The translations under genes were made by a program, and so were the position numbers. 64,000 nucleotides of DNA. Source: Calliopum simillimum (taxonomy: Eukaryota; Arthropoda; Insecta; Diptera; Lauxaniidae). Below are positions 47,151 to 58,194 of the stretch, in pieces (position 1 is the stretch's first letter; every line of letters begins with the position of its first letter). The stretch covers positions 92,642,897-92,706,896 of the forward strand of contig OX638370.1 of assembly GCA_951812925.1 (NCBI GenBank), written 5' to 3'. The notes under the pieces are model-generated. The model searched no databases and was not told the DNA's origin. It worked only from the letters and a program-made list of their open reading frames with translations.

Positions 47151-49058
47151 CACGGTGCTCTTGAACAGTCGATAGGTTTTTTGAATATGTGGAGAAAATC
47201 TGTAAATGGGGTTTCATTTGTATTAGTTTAGTGGTCTGAAAAATGCAAACCCCGAAATCGTAGCTGATCATCCCCGCGAAATATCGCAAAAAAACATATC
47301 CCATATAAAATAAAACTAGTAAGGGTTGTATCTTTGGCCTGGCCAAAAACTAAATACCCTACACTGCATTTCAAGTATATTATTAGGAGAGTATAAGAAA
47401 AAATTGCTTATATGGGAAGTGCCACGCCCTCACATCGGAGCTTACCTTGATTTTGCGTAGAGCTTGCATTTACTGTTCTGATTGTTTGAGTAAAATTCGG
47501 TTAGGTTTTCTTTAAAAAATCTTATCAGTATAGCATTTTGAAACTTTCGCTTATATGGGAGGTGCCACGCCCTCTAATCCTACTTCGCCTATTTAAGCTC
47601 AGAGTTTACAATTAATGTTCTTCGTGTTTGAGTGAAATTTGGTTGGACTATCTCAAAAAACACTTTCATTATATAATTTTGAAACATTTGCTTATATGGG
47701 AGGTGCCACGCCCTCTTGTCCAAGTTTACTTAGATTTTGCGTATAGCATGCATTTATAGATCCGAGTGTTAGAGTGTAATTTGGTTGGGTTATCTCAAAA
47801 AACGCTTTCCGCATAACATTTTGAAACTTTTGTTTATATGGGAGGTGCCACGCCCTCCAGTCCGAATTCGCCTAGTTTTTGCTCAAAGCTTATGTTTACT
47901 TTCCCTAGTATTTATGTGTATTTTGCTTCTGTTATTGCGAATAATGCTGTTATTATTGCATTTTGAATATATTTTTTGTATGGGCGGTAGGCGTATCCGT
48001 TGACCGATTTCGTTCATTTTCAATCCCCCGAGCTAACTTTTACGACGGAGGCTGTGCACCAAATTTCATTGAATTATGTTGCTCAGTTTTCCCAAAAAAT
48101 GTATTTCCACACACACCCAGCCACCCAGCCAGCCAGCCAGCCAGAAGGACGGACATGGCTATATCGACTCAGGAGGTGATGCTGATTAAGAATATATATA
48201 CTTTTCCATACCTGCCACGCCTCCTTCTCTGCGTGACAAAGTGAATATACCCTGGATGTAGGGTATAAAAATTCAGAAAAAAACGCAACAAACAAATATA
48301 AAAATAGTTATTTTAATGTATTTTGCAATGCTAAATCCGAATCCGGCCTTAAAATTGCTGTATCTCATACGGTTTTTGAGATATCGTAGCCTAAACAAGG
48401 AAAAAAAGCCGATGCTATGTTTTATTGCTGTGTTTTGGAGCTATATAACAGGACGTATATCCGTAAATTCTGATGCAGAAATGGAAAGCTTTAATCAATC
48501 TTCTAAACCTAATTCAAATAATGTCGATATCTTTATTTTTTCGGAGATATCCTAACCCAAAAAGTTAAAAAAGTGCAAAAAACGTGTTTTGTCATTATTT
48601 CAGTCTACGATATTTCGGAGAAAAATTAAGCTTTTGACGTAATTTAAATGCGGTTCTAAAGCAAAAGATTGGATTTTTCAGATAATGTATCGAATTCTGC
48701 GTATGAATGTTCTATATTATAGTTATATAGCTTCAAATATAACAAAAACGGTATTTTTTCCTTGATTATGCTAAGATATCTCAAAAACCGTATGAGATAT
48801 AGCAATTTTAAGGCCGGATGCAAATTGAGCATTGCAAAATACATTACATATAACTATTTTTATATTTGTTTGTTGCGTTTTTTTTTCTGAATTTTTTATT
48901 TTATATGGGATATGCATTTTTGCGATATTTCGCGAGGATGATCAGCTACTTTTTCGGGGTTTGCATTTTTCACACCACTAAACTAATACAAATCAAACCC
49001 CATTCACAGATGTTCTCCACATACTCAAAAAACCTATCGACTGTTCAAGAGCACCGTG
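47151..49058. mobile_element. palindromic (foldback) element, CAC termini, split by a DINE-1
   Basis: The termini are CACGGTGCTCTTGAACAGTC and its complement. TAGA flanks both sides (47147-47150 and 49059-49062), a 4-bp duplication. Removing the DINE-1 at 47316-48267 leaves a palindrome of about 956 bp centred near 48.6 kb. The inner arm words (GAGATATC, AAAAAGTTAAAAAAGTGCAA) match the element at 31710-33763, so they are one family with different ends. Confidence 0.85.
47316..48267 (-). mobile_element. INE-1/DINE-1 Helentron-type element (HINE), nested
   Basis: Minus-strand copy. The left edge is CTAGTAAGGG; the family hairpin is near 47338 but partly decayed (TGGCCTGGCCA). Body units carry GGAGGTGCCACGCCCTC at four positions with a period of about 130-160 bp. 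Then come the CAGCCAGCCAGCCAG microsatellite, the TGATCAGC-like block and the 5' palindrome ending at 48267. It is inserted in the left arm of the palindrome and is younger than it. Confidence 0.85.
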
Positions 49059-49554
49059 TAGAACCATGGAACATTTTTATTAATCTTAGTATTTCAAATA
49101 ATAATTTTGCTCAACTGGCAGAAAACTTACTTTTTAGTTATAGGCCGATTAACTACCTGTACAAAAAAGATCAGAACGTGAAAAACTGCTTGGAAATAAG
49201 CATCGGTCGATTTTCGAAGAAATAGTAAGGATTTTCCGAAATTATGTCTACGAAAATTTATTTTAAAATACATATATTGCATGAGAATAAAAGTATGCAT
49301 TTCGTATGTGTTATTTTAAAAAAGTTTTCCATACAAATGTTGTGTTTTTGGCAGAAAAAAAAATTAAAAAGTTTTCATCAGAGTCAAAATATTTTGTTGG
49401 AAGACTTACAATAAGCCAAGGAACATAATTCAATGGGTACCAAAAAACAAATTTTTTTTTTGTATGGTGATCGACCCACCTTAATGTAAATATGTATCTT
49501 TTGTTTGTGTGAAAAATAGGTATAAATGGTAATTAAATTTTTTTTTTTTTTTAT

Positions 49555-49689
49555 AACTACATTCATGCTAAGCACATTTATTAATGCACTTAAAATATTA
49601 ATTCTCTAGAAATTTACAATATGGAAGCAATTTTTCTTAAGAAACATAATACGAGCAATATAAAATAAAAATACAACAAATGTAAACGG
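49555..49689 (-). other. 3' UTR of the four-TM gene B, start of duplicated segment
   Basis: Matches 29365-29541 downstream of paralogue A. It marks the left edge of the second copy of the segmental duplication. Confidence 0.55.
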
Positions 49690-52600
49690 TTAAACTACGT
49701 CACCGCGTTGTGGCTGGGAAGGATCTTTATTTTTCAATTGATTAAAGTATGACCAGACAATGGAAGTGCAATAAGAGTACAATCCTGTAAATAAAATAAT
49801 ACTATTAACAACATGGTCTTTGTATTAATATAACATATAGCACTTACCTAGTACAAATATATACGACACTAACATGAAGAAAACATTGTCGGAACCGGAC
49901 AAAGCACGGTAGTCTCCATAATTAAAGATAACACCAAGAACGGCAATGGGCCAACCAATAAAAAAGAATATGGCAGCTACAAACCAAATACATAGGAACC
50001 ATTTTTTCTCCTGAAATTTGGGAAAAAAATTTTTTAATATTATTTTAACATGAAAAATATCTGTGGCCCCAAGGAATAAAAGCACAAGTGTGGAGTTCAG
50101 GAGAGCAATTTTAAACTTTGAATTAATATGGGAAAAAAGTGTTTGAACATGAAGCAGAAATTTTTTACAAATAGGAACATTTTCCTTTTGTAAATATAGG
50201 TTTTACTTTGGTCCTGCTTTTCATGTCTAGATTTTGACTTATAGAATAAATATTCTGTCAGGCTCACACAACTGGAGTTATGCAACAGAAACATTTTGAG
50301 AAGAAAGGCATATCTCTAGTTATGGTTCCGAAAATAGCTAAATATGGAATAACAGCACAAGTTCAGATATGCAATCAATTTAACAGCTTTGAAGGGAATC
50401 ACAGCAAAAAGAAAAATACGGCACATGTGATTCTCCTCAAAAATATGCTAAAAGTTAAATATAGTATGCTTGAAAAGTTCTTTTGAATGTCGGAAAGTGC
50501 GTCCGATGAGAATTGGCATATGGTAGGTCCCGAAACTAGTAACGCAAATCTGCTTTTCAATAAATTTTTTTTATACTTTTTGCCTTTTTTTGCGCATAAC
50601 TTTTCAGTAATTCATCAAAAACTGATTTTTGGGAGGGTTAAACCTCGCGTTGAGCGGTAGATTTTTTCTTTTTTTGGCGATATTTTAATAAATTTTACTA
50701 TACTATCTAGCAATACAAAAGAGATTTTTTTTTTTATAAAAGCGCTCAAAATAATTTAGCTAGATATTCAGATGAAAAGTTGTTGATATATTTCAATCCA
50801 CACAGTGGATTGTATAAATTTTAAGCACACTGAAAAAAAAAAGTTTTTAACAAATTAATTTTATTGCAACTCTGTGTTAAAATGACAAAAACGGAAATCT
50901 TTTAACATATGGGGATGATTAACTAAAGCGATGGAAAGAGTATTTTTGTTATATACTGAATCCCACGTCTACCACATTCCCTCAACCAGAATCACCTACT
51001 ACTACTGCCCCATTGACTCGCAGTAGTAGTCGAATACAAACACAACCGCCTACAATCGACGAAATAGTGAAAGCTATCCAAAGCATGAAAATTCAAGGCC
51101 GCCGGTATAAATCAAATAACAGCTGAACTGCTAAAATTAGTGATGAGCAAACCAAGACCAAGACCGAGACCATAGCAGTCTTGGTCTTGGTCTTGTTCTT
51201 GCACATTGAGTCTTGGTCTTGGTCTTGGTCTTGGTCTTGGTCTTGGTCTTGGTCTTGGTCTTGGTCTTGGTCTTGGTCTTGGTCTTGGTCTTGGTCTTGG
51301 TTTTGGTCTTGGTTTTGATATTGAGTCTTGGTCTTGGTCTTGCTCATTAAGTCTTGGTCTTGGTCTTGAAAAATTTTTCAGAGATATTGAGTATTCAAAA
51401 TTCAAATCGAGAGATGATTTCATCTTCAAAACGGGCGTGAAACAACTTTTAACTATAAATTAGCAAGACTGAAAAACAGTCTTGGTCTTGAGAATTATCG
51501 TGAGCAAGACCAAGACCATAGCAGTCTTGGTCTTGGTCTTGCAAAAATATCAGCATCTTGGTCTTGGTCTTGGTCTTGCAAAATTAGCAAGACCAAGAAC
51601 AAGACGCAAGACTCCAGGCATGCTAGTCAAATTGCCAAAAAAGGTGATCTTAGCAAGTGCCGAAATTATAAAGGTATAACTTTGCCCTCAGTACCATCAA
51701 AAGTACTGACAAAAGTGCTTCTAATCAGGGTAAGTGAAAAACTTGATTCGACCATCCGAAAACCACAAGCAGGATTCCGGCCAAACCGATCATGCGTGCA
51801 TTATGTAGATAAACATTTTTGTAGACTATAGCACTGCCTTCGACACTCTCTCCCGAGAAAACATTTGTGTTTCACTGTAGTGAAGAGGTATTGCCGCAAA
51901 GGCCATTAGAACGGGCACAATATGAACGTTTTAATCGGAGTGTGTTATGTGTTACACAACGGGTGTTGCCACTGATATTCACCACTAACTCTGGCGTCCG
52001 GCATGGCTGTTTGATATCACCATCTCTCTTTAGCGTTCTTGACGATATCCTAGATACAGCTCTTAATAAGGATTAATGAGATATTAGATGCAACTTTACC
52101 GAACGTCTAGAAGTTGTTGACTACGCTGACGACATTTGCCTTCTACCGTCCAAACACTCAGTTATGCAAAACAAGATTGAAAACCTTGTCTTGGAATCAC
52201 AAAATGCCTGTCTAAAAATCAACGCATCCAGAAATGACATTTCTTTTAAAGCTGGCAATGATGGCATTGAAAACGTCGACAGCTTTATGTAATGAGGCAT
52301 CATTATCACCACCATAGATGGTGAGGCAAAAGAGGATATGAACTCAAAAATATCAAAAGCGAAAAGCGCGTTTGCTCAACTGAACAAAATATGGTCATCT
52401 TCAGTTATCTCGCCAAAATGAAAATGCACATATTTGATTCAAATGTGAAATCGGTTTTGTTATATGGGTGGCTTGTTATCGAACAATTAATAAGAAGCTG
52501 CAAGTATTCGTCAACAAGTGCTTAAGGTGCATACTAAAAATTTGGTGGCTTCGCACTATCTCAAACGCCGAACTACACAAAAAATGCAATCAGAGGTAAA

Positions 52601-55020
52601 TAGCAAACGAGGTCAAGCTACGCAAGTGGTGATAGATTGGTCATACTCTCCGGAAACCACACAGCGAAGTCTGAAATCCGAAAATCAGAAAAATCGTGGC
52701 AAGAGATAAAAGTTATCGCAAAGATTCGTGATAAATGGAGACGTTTCGTTTTAGTCTTATGCTCCTCCTAACAGTTATAGGAGAATACACCATACGTACT
52801 GTGTTAAAATTTTGTACTCACCCGTAAGGCGCCAAACAGAAGTCCTGCATTTCCGCATAGAATGATGATGAAACCCGCAATATAGGTGGCATGAGAAAGA
52901 TCTGCAACATGCAAAATTTAAATCCATTAATAATGAACTTAATACTTCCAAATTGATTAACTTAAATAAAATGAGTAACAAAAAGAGAGAATATTTTCTC
53001 TTTTCCATTTCGCCAATTTTTCAGATAAATAAAGCAATATTTTAAAAGAAAAACTTTTGTCCACATACGTTGCATATTAAACCCAAAGAGGTTAAACCAT
53101 ATTATCATTTAATCACTCTTGGTACCAAGAATCAATTTATTTGTAAACAACTAGTTATGGGGTTGCTTTAATGACATCATCCAACATCCACTAAACTACA
53201 TGAACACGTGGTTTCTTATCTCATATAAAAAAAGATGTGATGTACAGACACTATTAAATTTACAGAAATTAATTGCAAAAAAAAATGCGTTTTCCTTCTC
53301 ATGGTCCTTAGTATGTTTTTTTTTTAGTTTAAGAAGGTACTTTCCTTGGAAAGAAATCAAATTGCCTTTCATATTGGAGCATATCCGAAAATAATCTCCT
53401 CTTATATGACCCAGGTTTTAAGAAATTTTTTTTTTTTTTTTTCATTCCCAATAGGTTAAATAAAAAAATGTCTACCCGAGAGGGTGTCAGGAGGTCGTTT
53501 TATCTAAAAATTTTGGGAAAAATCGAGATTTTAGATAATATAAGGGAGAGCACATATTTCAGAAGTAGTAGATATGTTACGGGGCACATTTCCAAATATT
53601 CTGGAGTAAAATTTAGAAAAATCGTATGTGGGATACATAACGCAAGATAGCGGATATCTAGCAAATATTCCGGAGTAAAATTCAGAAAAATCGTATGTGG
53701 GTCGTGGCGACAGAATGGGCCACAAAAGTCTAAATCGCTCATTACGGGCACATTACAGGTCCTAAAATTCTGAAGAAATTCAAGTAAGTTCCATAATTAA
53801 AAATAAATCGATTTTGCTTATGATATTTTTTCAATTTAAGCGCCCCTTCCGAGTCAAAATAGGAACTGATTTCGATGGTTACTAGAAAATTTTTTGTGTC
53901 GATTGAAAAACTTCAGACTCAGGAGTTTTGTCGAAAAACTCGACTTTATCGAATATTTCCGAAACAGGTTCTTTTTTGTAAATTGAACCTGTTATTCTCT
54001 ACAAAAAAGATTCCAATACTTTTTATCGTGTGACTAATCATTTTCATCAAAATGGCTCCTTAGTGAAAAGAAATTGAAACCACGCGGATTACGGAACAGA
54101 TCTGACTACGTAGTAAAAACAGAAAGCCACTAGTTAGTTAATGGTTAGCACAAAAAATTATACGTAGGCTAGAAAAATTTCTATGGCGGGTTCTGAATTC
54201 CTTCGACTTTGAGGAGTTCCTCACATTTTGGCCACACTATCTTTTAAAATAATTTTTGTAAAAAGAAGGCAAAGCTATCTTTCATATGAATCCCGTACCA
54301 AGATGGTACTTTAAACGTTTAAGAGTTATACATTTTTTTTTAATTTCAAAATATACACCACTTTTAGTCAAAGTACAACAAATAAAACTTCTAAGCCACA
54401 GTATCAGGCCTGTTCTGAAATCCGTGTGATTTCAATTACTTTTCATTTAGAAGGCTTTTTGATGAAAACGAAGAGTCCAACGATAAAAATTATCAGAATC
54501 TCTTTTGTGGAGAATCACGAGTTCTACAAATAACATTGATTTGCGTTAACGAAAAAATAACCGTTAAGGAAATACTCTTAAAATACCACAAAAAGTCAAA
54601 AATTCGATTTTATCGAATATTTCCGAAACGGTTACATTTTCTCCGCAAAAGAAATTCTAATGCTTTTTATCGTGTGACTGACCATTTTCATAAAAAAGCT
54701 TCCGAAATGAAAAGTAATTGAATCCACACGGATTACGGAACAGGCCTGTATTTGTCAATATTTTTTTAATTTTTTCCATTCCCCAAAACTTTACCATGTA
54801 CTTAATTTCAATGAAATCCGAGATGGTCAAGCCAAATCTTGTTACGCTAGGCATGGAAACATGACTGTTTTATACATATACATTTTTTGTTTTACTTACA
54901 TCTTGGCTTAAGTATCACAGTTAGAACTGTTGAGACCAGGTAAAATCCAGCAATGCAGACGCAGGCAGTTCTAAGGGGTATACAACAGCATGCCCTTTCG
55001 GTGATCAAACTAATTGCCAT
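49690..55020 (-). CDS. small four-transmembrane protein, paralogue B
   Basis: Four minus-strand exons: 54900-55020, 52822-52901, 49848-50010, 49690-49784, with introns of 1998, 2811 and 63 nt. The exon lengths are 121, 80, 163 and 95 nt, against 121, 80, 163 and 92 in paralogue A. The product has 152 residues, starts MAISLITERACCC and ends at TAA 49690. Four hydrophobic segments lie at about 18-37, 46-66, 72-96 (FFFIGWPIAVLGVIFNYG) and 110-133, with a polar tail. Cysteines cluster at 11-13, 20 and 22. No signal peptide separate from the first segment is evident. I do not know its function; the layout recalls insect DUF4728-like or MARVEL-like membrane proteins. Intron 2 carries a LINE remnant and intron 1 a MITE and a foldback fragment. 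Confidence 0.85.
50990..52795 (+). pseudogene. LINE (non-LTR retrotransposon) reverse transcriptase remnant
   Basis: Plus-strand frames interrupted by stops and shifts spell reverse transcriptase blocks in order: TIDEIVKAIQSMK (about 51050), LPKKGDLSKCRNYKG (about 51630), QAGFRPNRSCVHY (about 51765), GVRHGCLISPSLFSVLDDIL (about 51990) and the catalytic box VVDYADDICLLPS (about 52110). The ATGCTCCTCCTAA...GGAGAATAC 3' end matches a fragment at 9385. The RT is also split by a microsatellite foldback (51150-51615). The clade is uncertain (RTE-like wording). It lies in intron 2 of gene B, in the opposite orientation, and is inactive. Confidence 0.85.
51150..51615. repeat. TCTTGG/CCAAGA hexamer array with inverted blocks
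   Basis: A CCAAGA block in the first 30 bases is followed by a TCTTGG array, almost pure over 51205-51305. Further TCTTGG runs lie near 51340, 51480, 51520 and 51560, with CCAAGA words again at about 51510 and 51590. The whole interrupts the LINE RT reading frame, so it arrived as, or grew from, an insertion. Confidence 0.85.
53385..53765. repeat. partial copy of the 55.4-57.2 kb foldback element
   Basis: TCCGAAAATAATCTCCTCTT, GAGAGGGTGTCAGGAGGTCG, GTAGTAGATATGTTACGGGG and AAATCGTATGTGGG occur in the same order as at 55461-55810. An internal GATAGCGGATATCTA... stretch is shared with the repeated units. It lies in intron 1 of four-TM gene B. Confidence 0.75.
54405..54748. mobile_element. MITE with CAGGCCTGTTC ends
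   Basis: Left CAGGCCTGTTCTGAAATCCG and right CGGATTACGGAACAGGCCTG are inverted repeats that extend through TCAATTACTTTTCATTT. No clean target duplication was seen. The right part is also directly repeated at about 53990-54105 (ATCGTGTGACTAATCATTTT), so a second decayed copy precedes it. Confidence 0.6.
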
Positions 55021-55099
55021 CGCAGCTGATGCAGTTGCTTGTATTGGTGGTGCAGTATAATAAAAATATCAGTAAACTACTCTTTTGTACACAGTTTGA

Positions 55100-55240
55100 G
55101 CACAAAATTCTTGCAAAAGGACTCGTCCCTAACGTACAATGTTTAAAGATATACTGACAACTGTTGTGCTGATAACTGGCAGCGAGTGAATTACAATACA
55201 GCCATATAAAATCATTTACACAAGAATTCATTGGAGTGAG
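55100..55240 (-). promoter_or_regulatory. possible promoter of four-TM gene B
   Basis: On the minus strand a TTTTATATGG word (about 55198-55208) is followed some 35-50 nt downstream by TTATCAGCAC and TGTCAGTAT, either of which could serve as an insect initiator. The TATA word is not conserved at paralogue A, so this is tentative. Confidence 0.3.
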
Positions 55241-55418
55241 TGGCTTTTACAGACATGACAATATCCCAGTTAAAAATCTATACCACAGGAAATTGAATAC
55301 TGACAACTTTCTTTGTGGCTGAAAGTAATAAACTCTCACTTGCTTTTCTAAGGTTTGCTCGCGAAACACATTGAAATATTGAAAATTTAAAACGATAATT
55401 ATTTTTTTCGAACATAAT

Positions 55419-57226
55419 AGCCGTGTTTTTTTTTTTTTTTTTGACGCGTATATGGGCAAATCCGAAAATAATCTCCTCTTATATGACCCAGTTTTTAAAA
55501 AAAAAAAATTTTCATGTACAATAACCAAATGTGGTGGAATTTATTCGTAGACGTATGAGCTGCAATTTCCAATAGGCGAACAAAAAATTTTCGACCTGAG
55601 AGGGTGTCAGGAGGTCGTTTTATCTGAAAATTTTGGGAAAATCGAGATTTTCGGTACTATACGGGAGAGCACATACTTCAGAAGTAGTAGATATGTTACG
55701 GGGCACCTTTCCAAATATTCTGAAGTAAAATTCAAAAAAATCGTATGTGGGTCGCGGCGACAAAATGGGTTAAAAAGTCTAAATCACTCATTACGGCCAC
55801 ATAACAGGTCCTAAAATTCTGAAAAAATTCAAGCAAGATCCTTGATAAAAAATAAATCGACTTTGCTTATAATATTTTTTGATCTAAGCGCCCCCTGCCG
55901 AGTAAAAAGTTAAAAACGCTAGTTTTTGGGTAAAAAATGCGATTATTGGCGATATGCGATCGAGCACACCATAGCGACACATAGGGTAAGATAGCGGGAT
56001 ATCTAACAAATATTCTGGAGTAATATTCAGAAAAATCGTATGTGGGTCGTGGCGACAAAATGGGTTAAAAAGTCTAAATCACTCATTACGGCCACGTAAC
56101 AGGTCCTAAAATTCTGAAAAAAATCAAGCTAATTCCTTGATAGAAAATAAAACGAATTTGTTCAAGATGTTTTTTTAATTTGAGCGCCCCCTGCCGAGTA
56201 AAAAATTAAAAAACCTAATTTTTGGGTAAAAAATGCGATTATTGGCGATATGCGATCGAGCACACCATAGCTACACATAGCAAGATAGCGGGATATCTAA
56301 CAAACATTCTGGAGTAAAACTCAAAAAAATCCTATGTGGGTTGTGGCGCCAGAATGGGTTAAAAAGTTTAAATCGCTCATTACGGCCAAGTAACAGGTCC
56401 TAAAATTCTGAAAAAAATCAAGCAAATTCCTTGAGAAAAAATAAATCGACTTTTTTTATGATGTTTCTTTAATTTGAGCCCCTCATTTGGAGCAAAAAAT
56501 GAAAAAAACTCAAAATTTCGCATTTCGCCAAAAATCACGTTTTTTACCCAAAAATTAGCGTTTTTAATTTTTTACTCGGCAGGGGGCGCTTAAATTAAAA
56601 AAACATCATAAACAAATTCGCTTTACTTTATATCAAGGAATTTGCTTGATTTTTTTCAGAATTTTAGGACCTGTTATGTGGCCGTAATGAGTGATTTAAA
56701 CTTTTTAACCCATTTTGTCGCCACGACCCACATACGATTTTTCTGAATTTTACTCCAGAATATTTGTTAGATATCCCGCTATCTTACCCTATGTGTCGCT
56801 ATGGTGTGCTCGATCGCATATCGCCAATAATCGCATTTTTTACCAAAAATTTAGCGTTTTTAATTTTTTACTCGGCAGGGGGCGCTTAGATTATAAAATA
56901 TTATAAGCAAAGTCGATTTATTTTTTATCAAGAAATTTGCTTGATTTTTTTCAGAATTTTAGGACCTGTTATGTGGCCGTAATGAGTGATTTAGACTTTT
57001 TAACCCATTTTGTCGCCGCGACCCACATACGATTTTTTTGAATTTTACTTCAGAATATTTGGAAAGGTGCCCCGTAACATATCTACTACTTCTGAAGTAT
57101 GTGCTCTCCCGTATAGTACCGAAAATCTCGATTTTCCCAAAATTTTCAGATAAAACGACCTCCTGACACCCCCTCAGGTCGAAAATTACCACAATTGTAT
57201 ATACGCGTCAAAAGAAACACGGCTAA
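55419..57226. mobile_element. 1.8-kb foldback element with tandem units in its arms
   Basis: The outer inverted ends carry TAGCCGTGTTT and TGACGCGTATA. The inner arms start TTTTCGACCTGAG(A/G)GGGTGTC on both sides. The left arm holds three direct units of about 295 bp (CACTCATTACGGCCA ending near 55800, 56095 and 56390), each with AAGATAGCGGGATATCTAAC or a variant. The right arm holds inverted counterparts. The centre is near 56.5 kb. It is non-coding. Confidence 0.8.
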
Positions 57227-57524
57227 TAATTCGGAGTGATGATAACTATTTTCATATACATACGAAGAGTATCTGTGATAAAACTGTTGAATTTGTGGCT
57301 CCTAAAATTCGAGAGAAACAACGGAACATTCAATCCATCAAGAACGAGTGACAGATTGGTCCAGTTTTTTGTCCAGAAATTAATGCTATTAATTAAGACT
57401 ATTTTCAGCGGTGAAAAAATGTTCCTTATTTTAAAAAAACAACCCCTTATATCCTTAATTACAAAGATTGTAGGGAAATATTAAAATCGGATACTTTTTT
57501 CTATGAAAAGTATGTTGTACATTA

Positions 57525-57635
57525 GTAGATACTTTTTTTAAGAATTTTTAAGTGCGTTACTTAATGACATTTTATATATAGAAAATTGTAACATAGTATA
57601 TAAGTAACACACTTAAAAATTCTTAAAAAAAGTTA
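57525..57635. repeat. hairpin repeat of about 110 bp
   Basis: TTTTTTAAGAATTTTTAAGT at about 57532 is complementary to ACTTAAAAATTCTTAAAAAA at about 57613. The stem extends through GTTACT and AGTAAC around an AT-rich loop. It is a MITE-like hairpin. Confidence 0.6.
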
Positions 57636-57799
57636 TTTGGGAGAACACGCCCTGATAAGGTGGAAACACCTGCAATCGGTATTGAATTTGTTCCAAAGGA
57701 ACAACTATACCAAATATCAATAAATAACACAAACAACAATTATGATATATCAATACGTATTAACACACAAACAAAACTGGCAAAAGTCGGCTTCGCAGC

Positions 57800-57900
57800 A
57801 GGGCAAGGCTGGTGTAGTGGTAACGACTGCTGCTACCAACCTGGAGATCCTTGGTTCGACTCCCGCCCAGACCAAAAACCACAAAAAGTTTTCAAACTTG
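57800..57900 (+). ncRNA. tRNA-like SINE head with pol III A and B boxes
   Basis: TGGTGTAGTGGTAACG (57810-57825) fits the tRNA A box with D-loop. GGTTCGACTCC (57853-57863) fits the B box with T-loop, at a normal spacing of about 30 nt. The surrounding sequence (CCTGGAGATCC, then CCGCCCAGACCA) does not form a convincing acceptor stem or anticodon arm, so I call it a tRNA-derived SINE head rather than a working tRNA gene. An A-rich stretch follows. A hammerhead ribozyme motif lies about 100 bp downstream in the same orientation. Confidence 0.6.
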
Positions 57901-57957
57901 CAATTTTTCAATTATAATTAATTTAGTAAAATAAATATAATTATAATTACAACAAAA

Positions 57958-58004
57958 ATAGTCTGATGAGTCTTTGTGGCGAAAGACGAAACATATGTCA
58001 CTAT
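57958..58004 (+). ncRNA. type I hammerhead self-cleaving ribozyme
   Basis: All conserved parts are present in order: stem I strand ATAGT (57958-57962), core CTGATGA (57963-57969), stem II GTCTTT with loop GTGGCG and AAAGAC (57970-57987), core GAAA (57988-57991), a self-complementary stem III ACATATGT (57991-57998), cleavage-site C at 57999, and stem I strand ACTAT (58000-58004) pairing exactly with the first. Cleavage is expected after C57999. A stem III without a real loop is typical of type I hammerheads in SINE-like, Penelope-like and retrozyme elements, which often act as dimers. The tRNA-like head upstream suggests pol III transcription. Activity is inferred, not shown. Confidence 0.85.
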
Positions 58005-58194
58005 AGCCGTGTTTTTAATCCGTTCCTTGATTTGTCATAATTATGTGTTAGAAAAATGCATAGATAGATTTATATGTAAATCGATCTTTGCAAATATATG
58101 ACTAAAAGTTCAATTAAAAAATCAATTTTTTAGTAGATACTTTCATTTTAAAACACAACTCAAGCTAATATTTAAGTCATTTAAAAAAATAATA

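Noticed and set aside
48316..49225. Similar-looking ORFs on both strands
   Set aside because: They are the two arms of the 47151-49058 palindrome.
51093..51463. Gln-Asp, Arg-Pro and Leu-Gly repeat proteins
   Set aside because: Translations of the TCTTGG hexamer array in different frames.
57655..57680. Second hammerhead at CCTGATAAGG...GGAAAC
   Set aside because: The core reads CTGATAA instead of CTGATGA and there is no correct GAAA with pairing helices.
57810..57875. Functional tRNA gene
   Set aside because: A and B boxes are good, but I could not form a convincing acceptor stem or a clear anticodon arm, so a SINE head is more likely.
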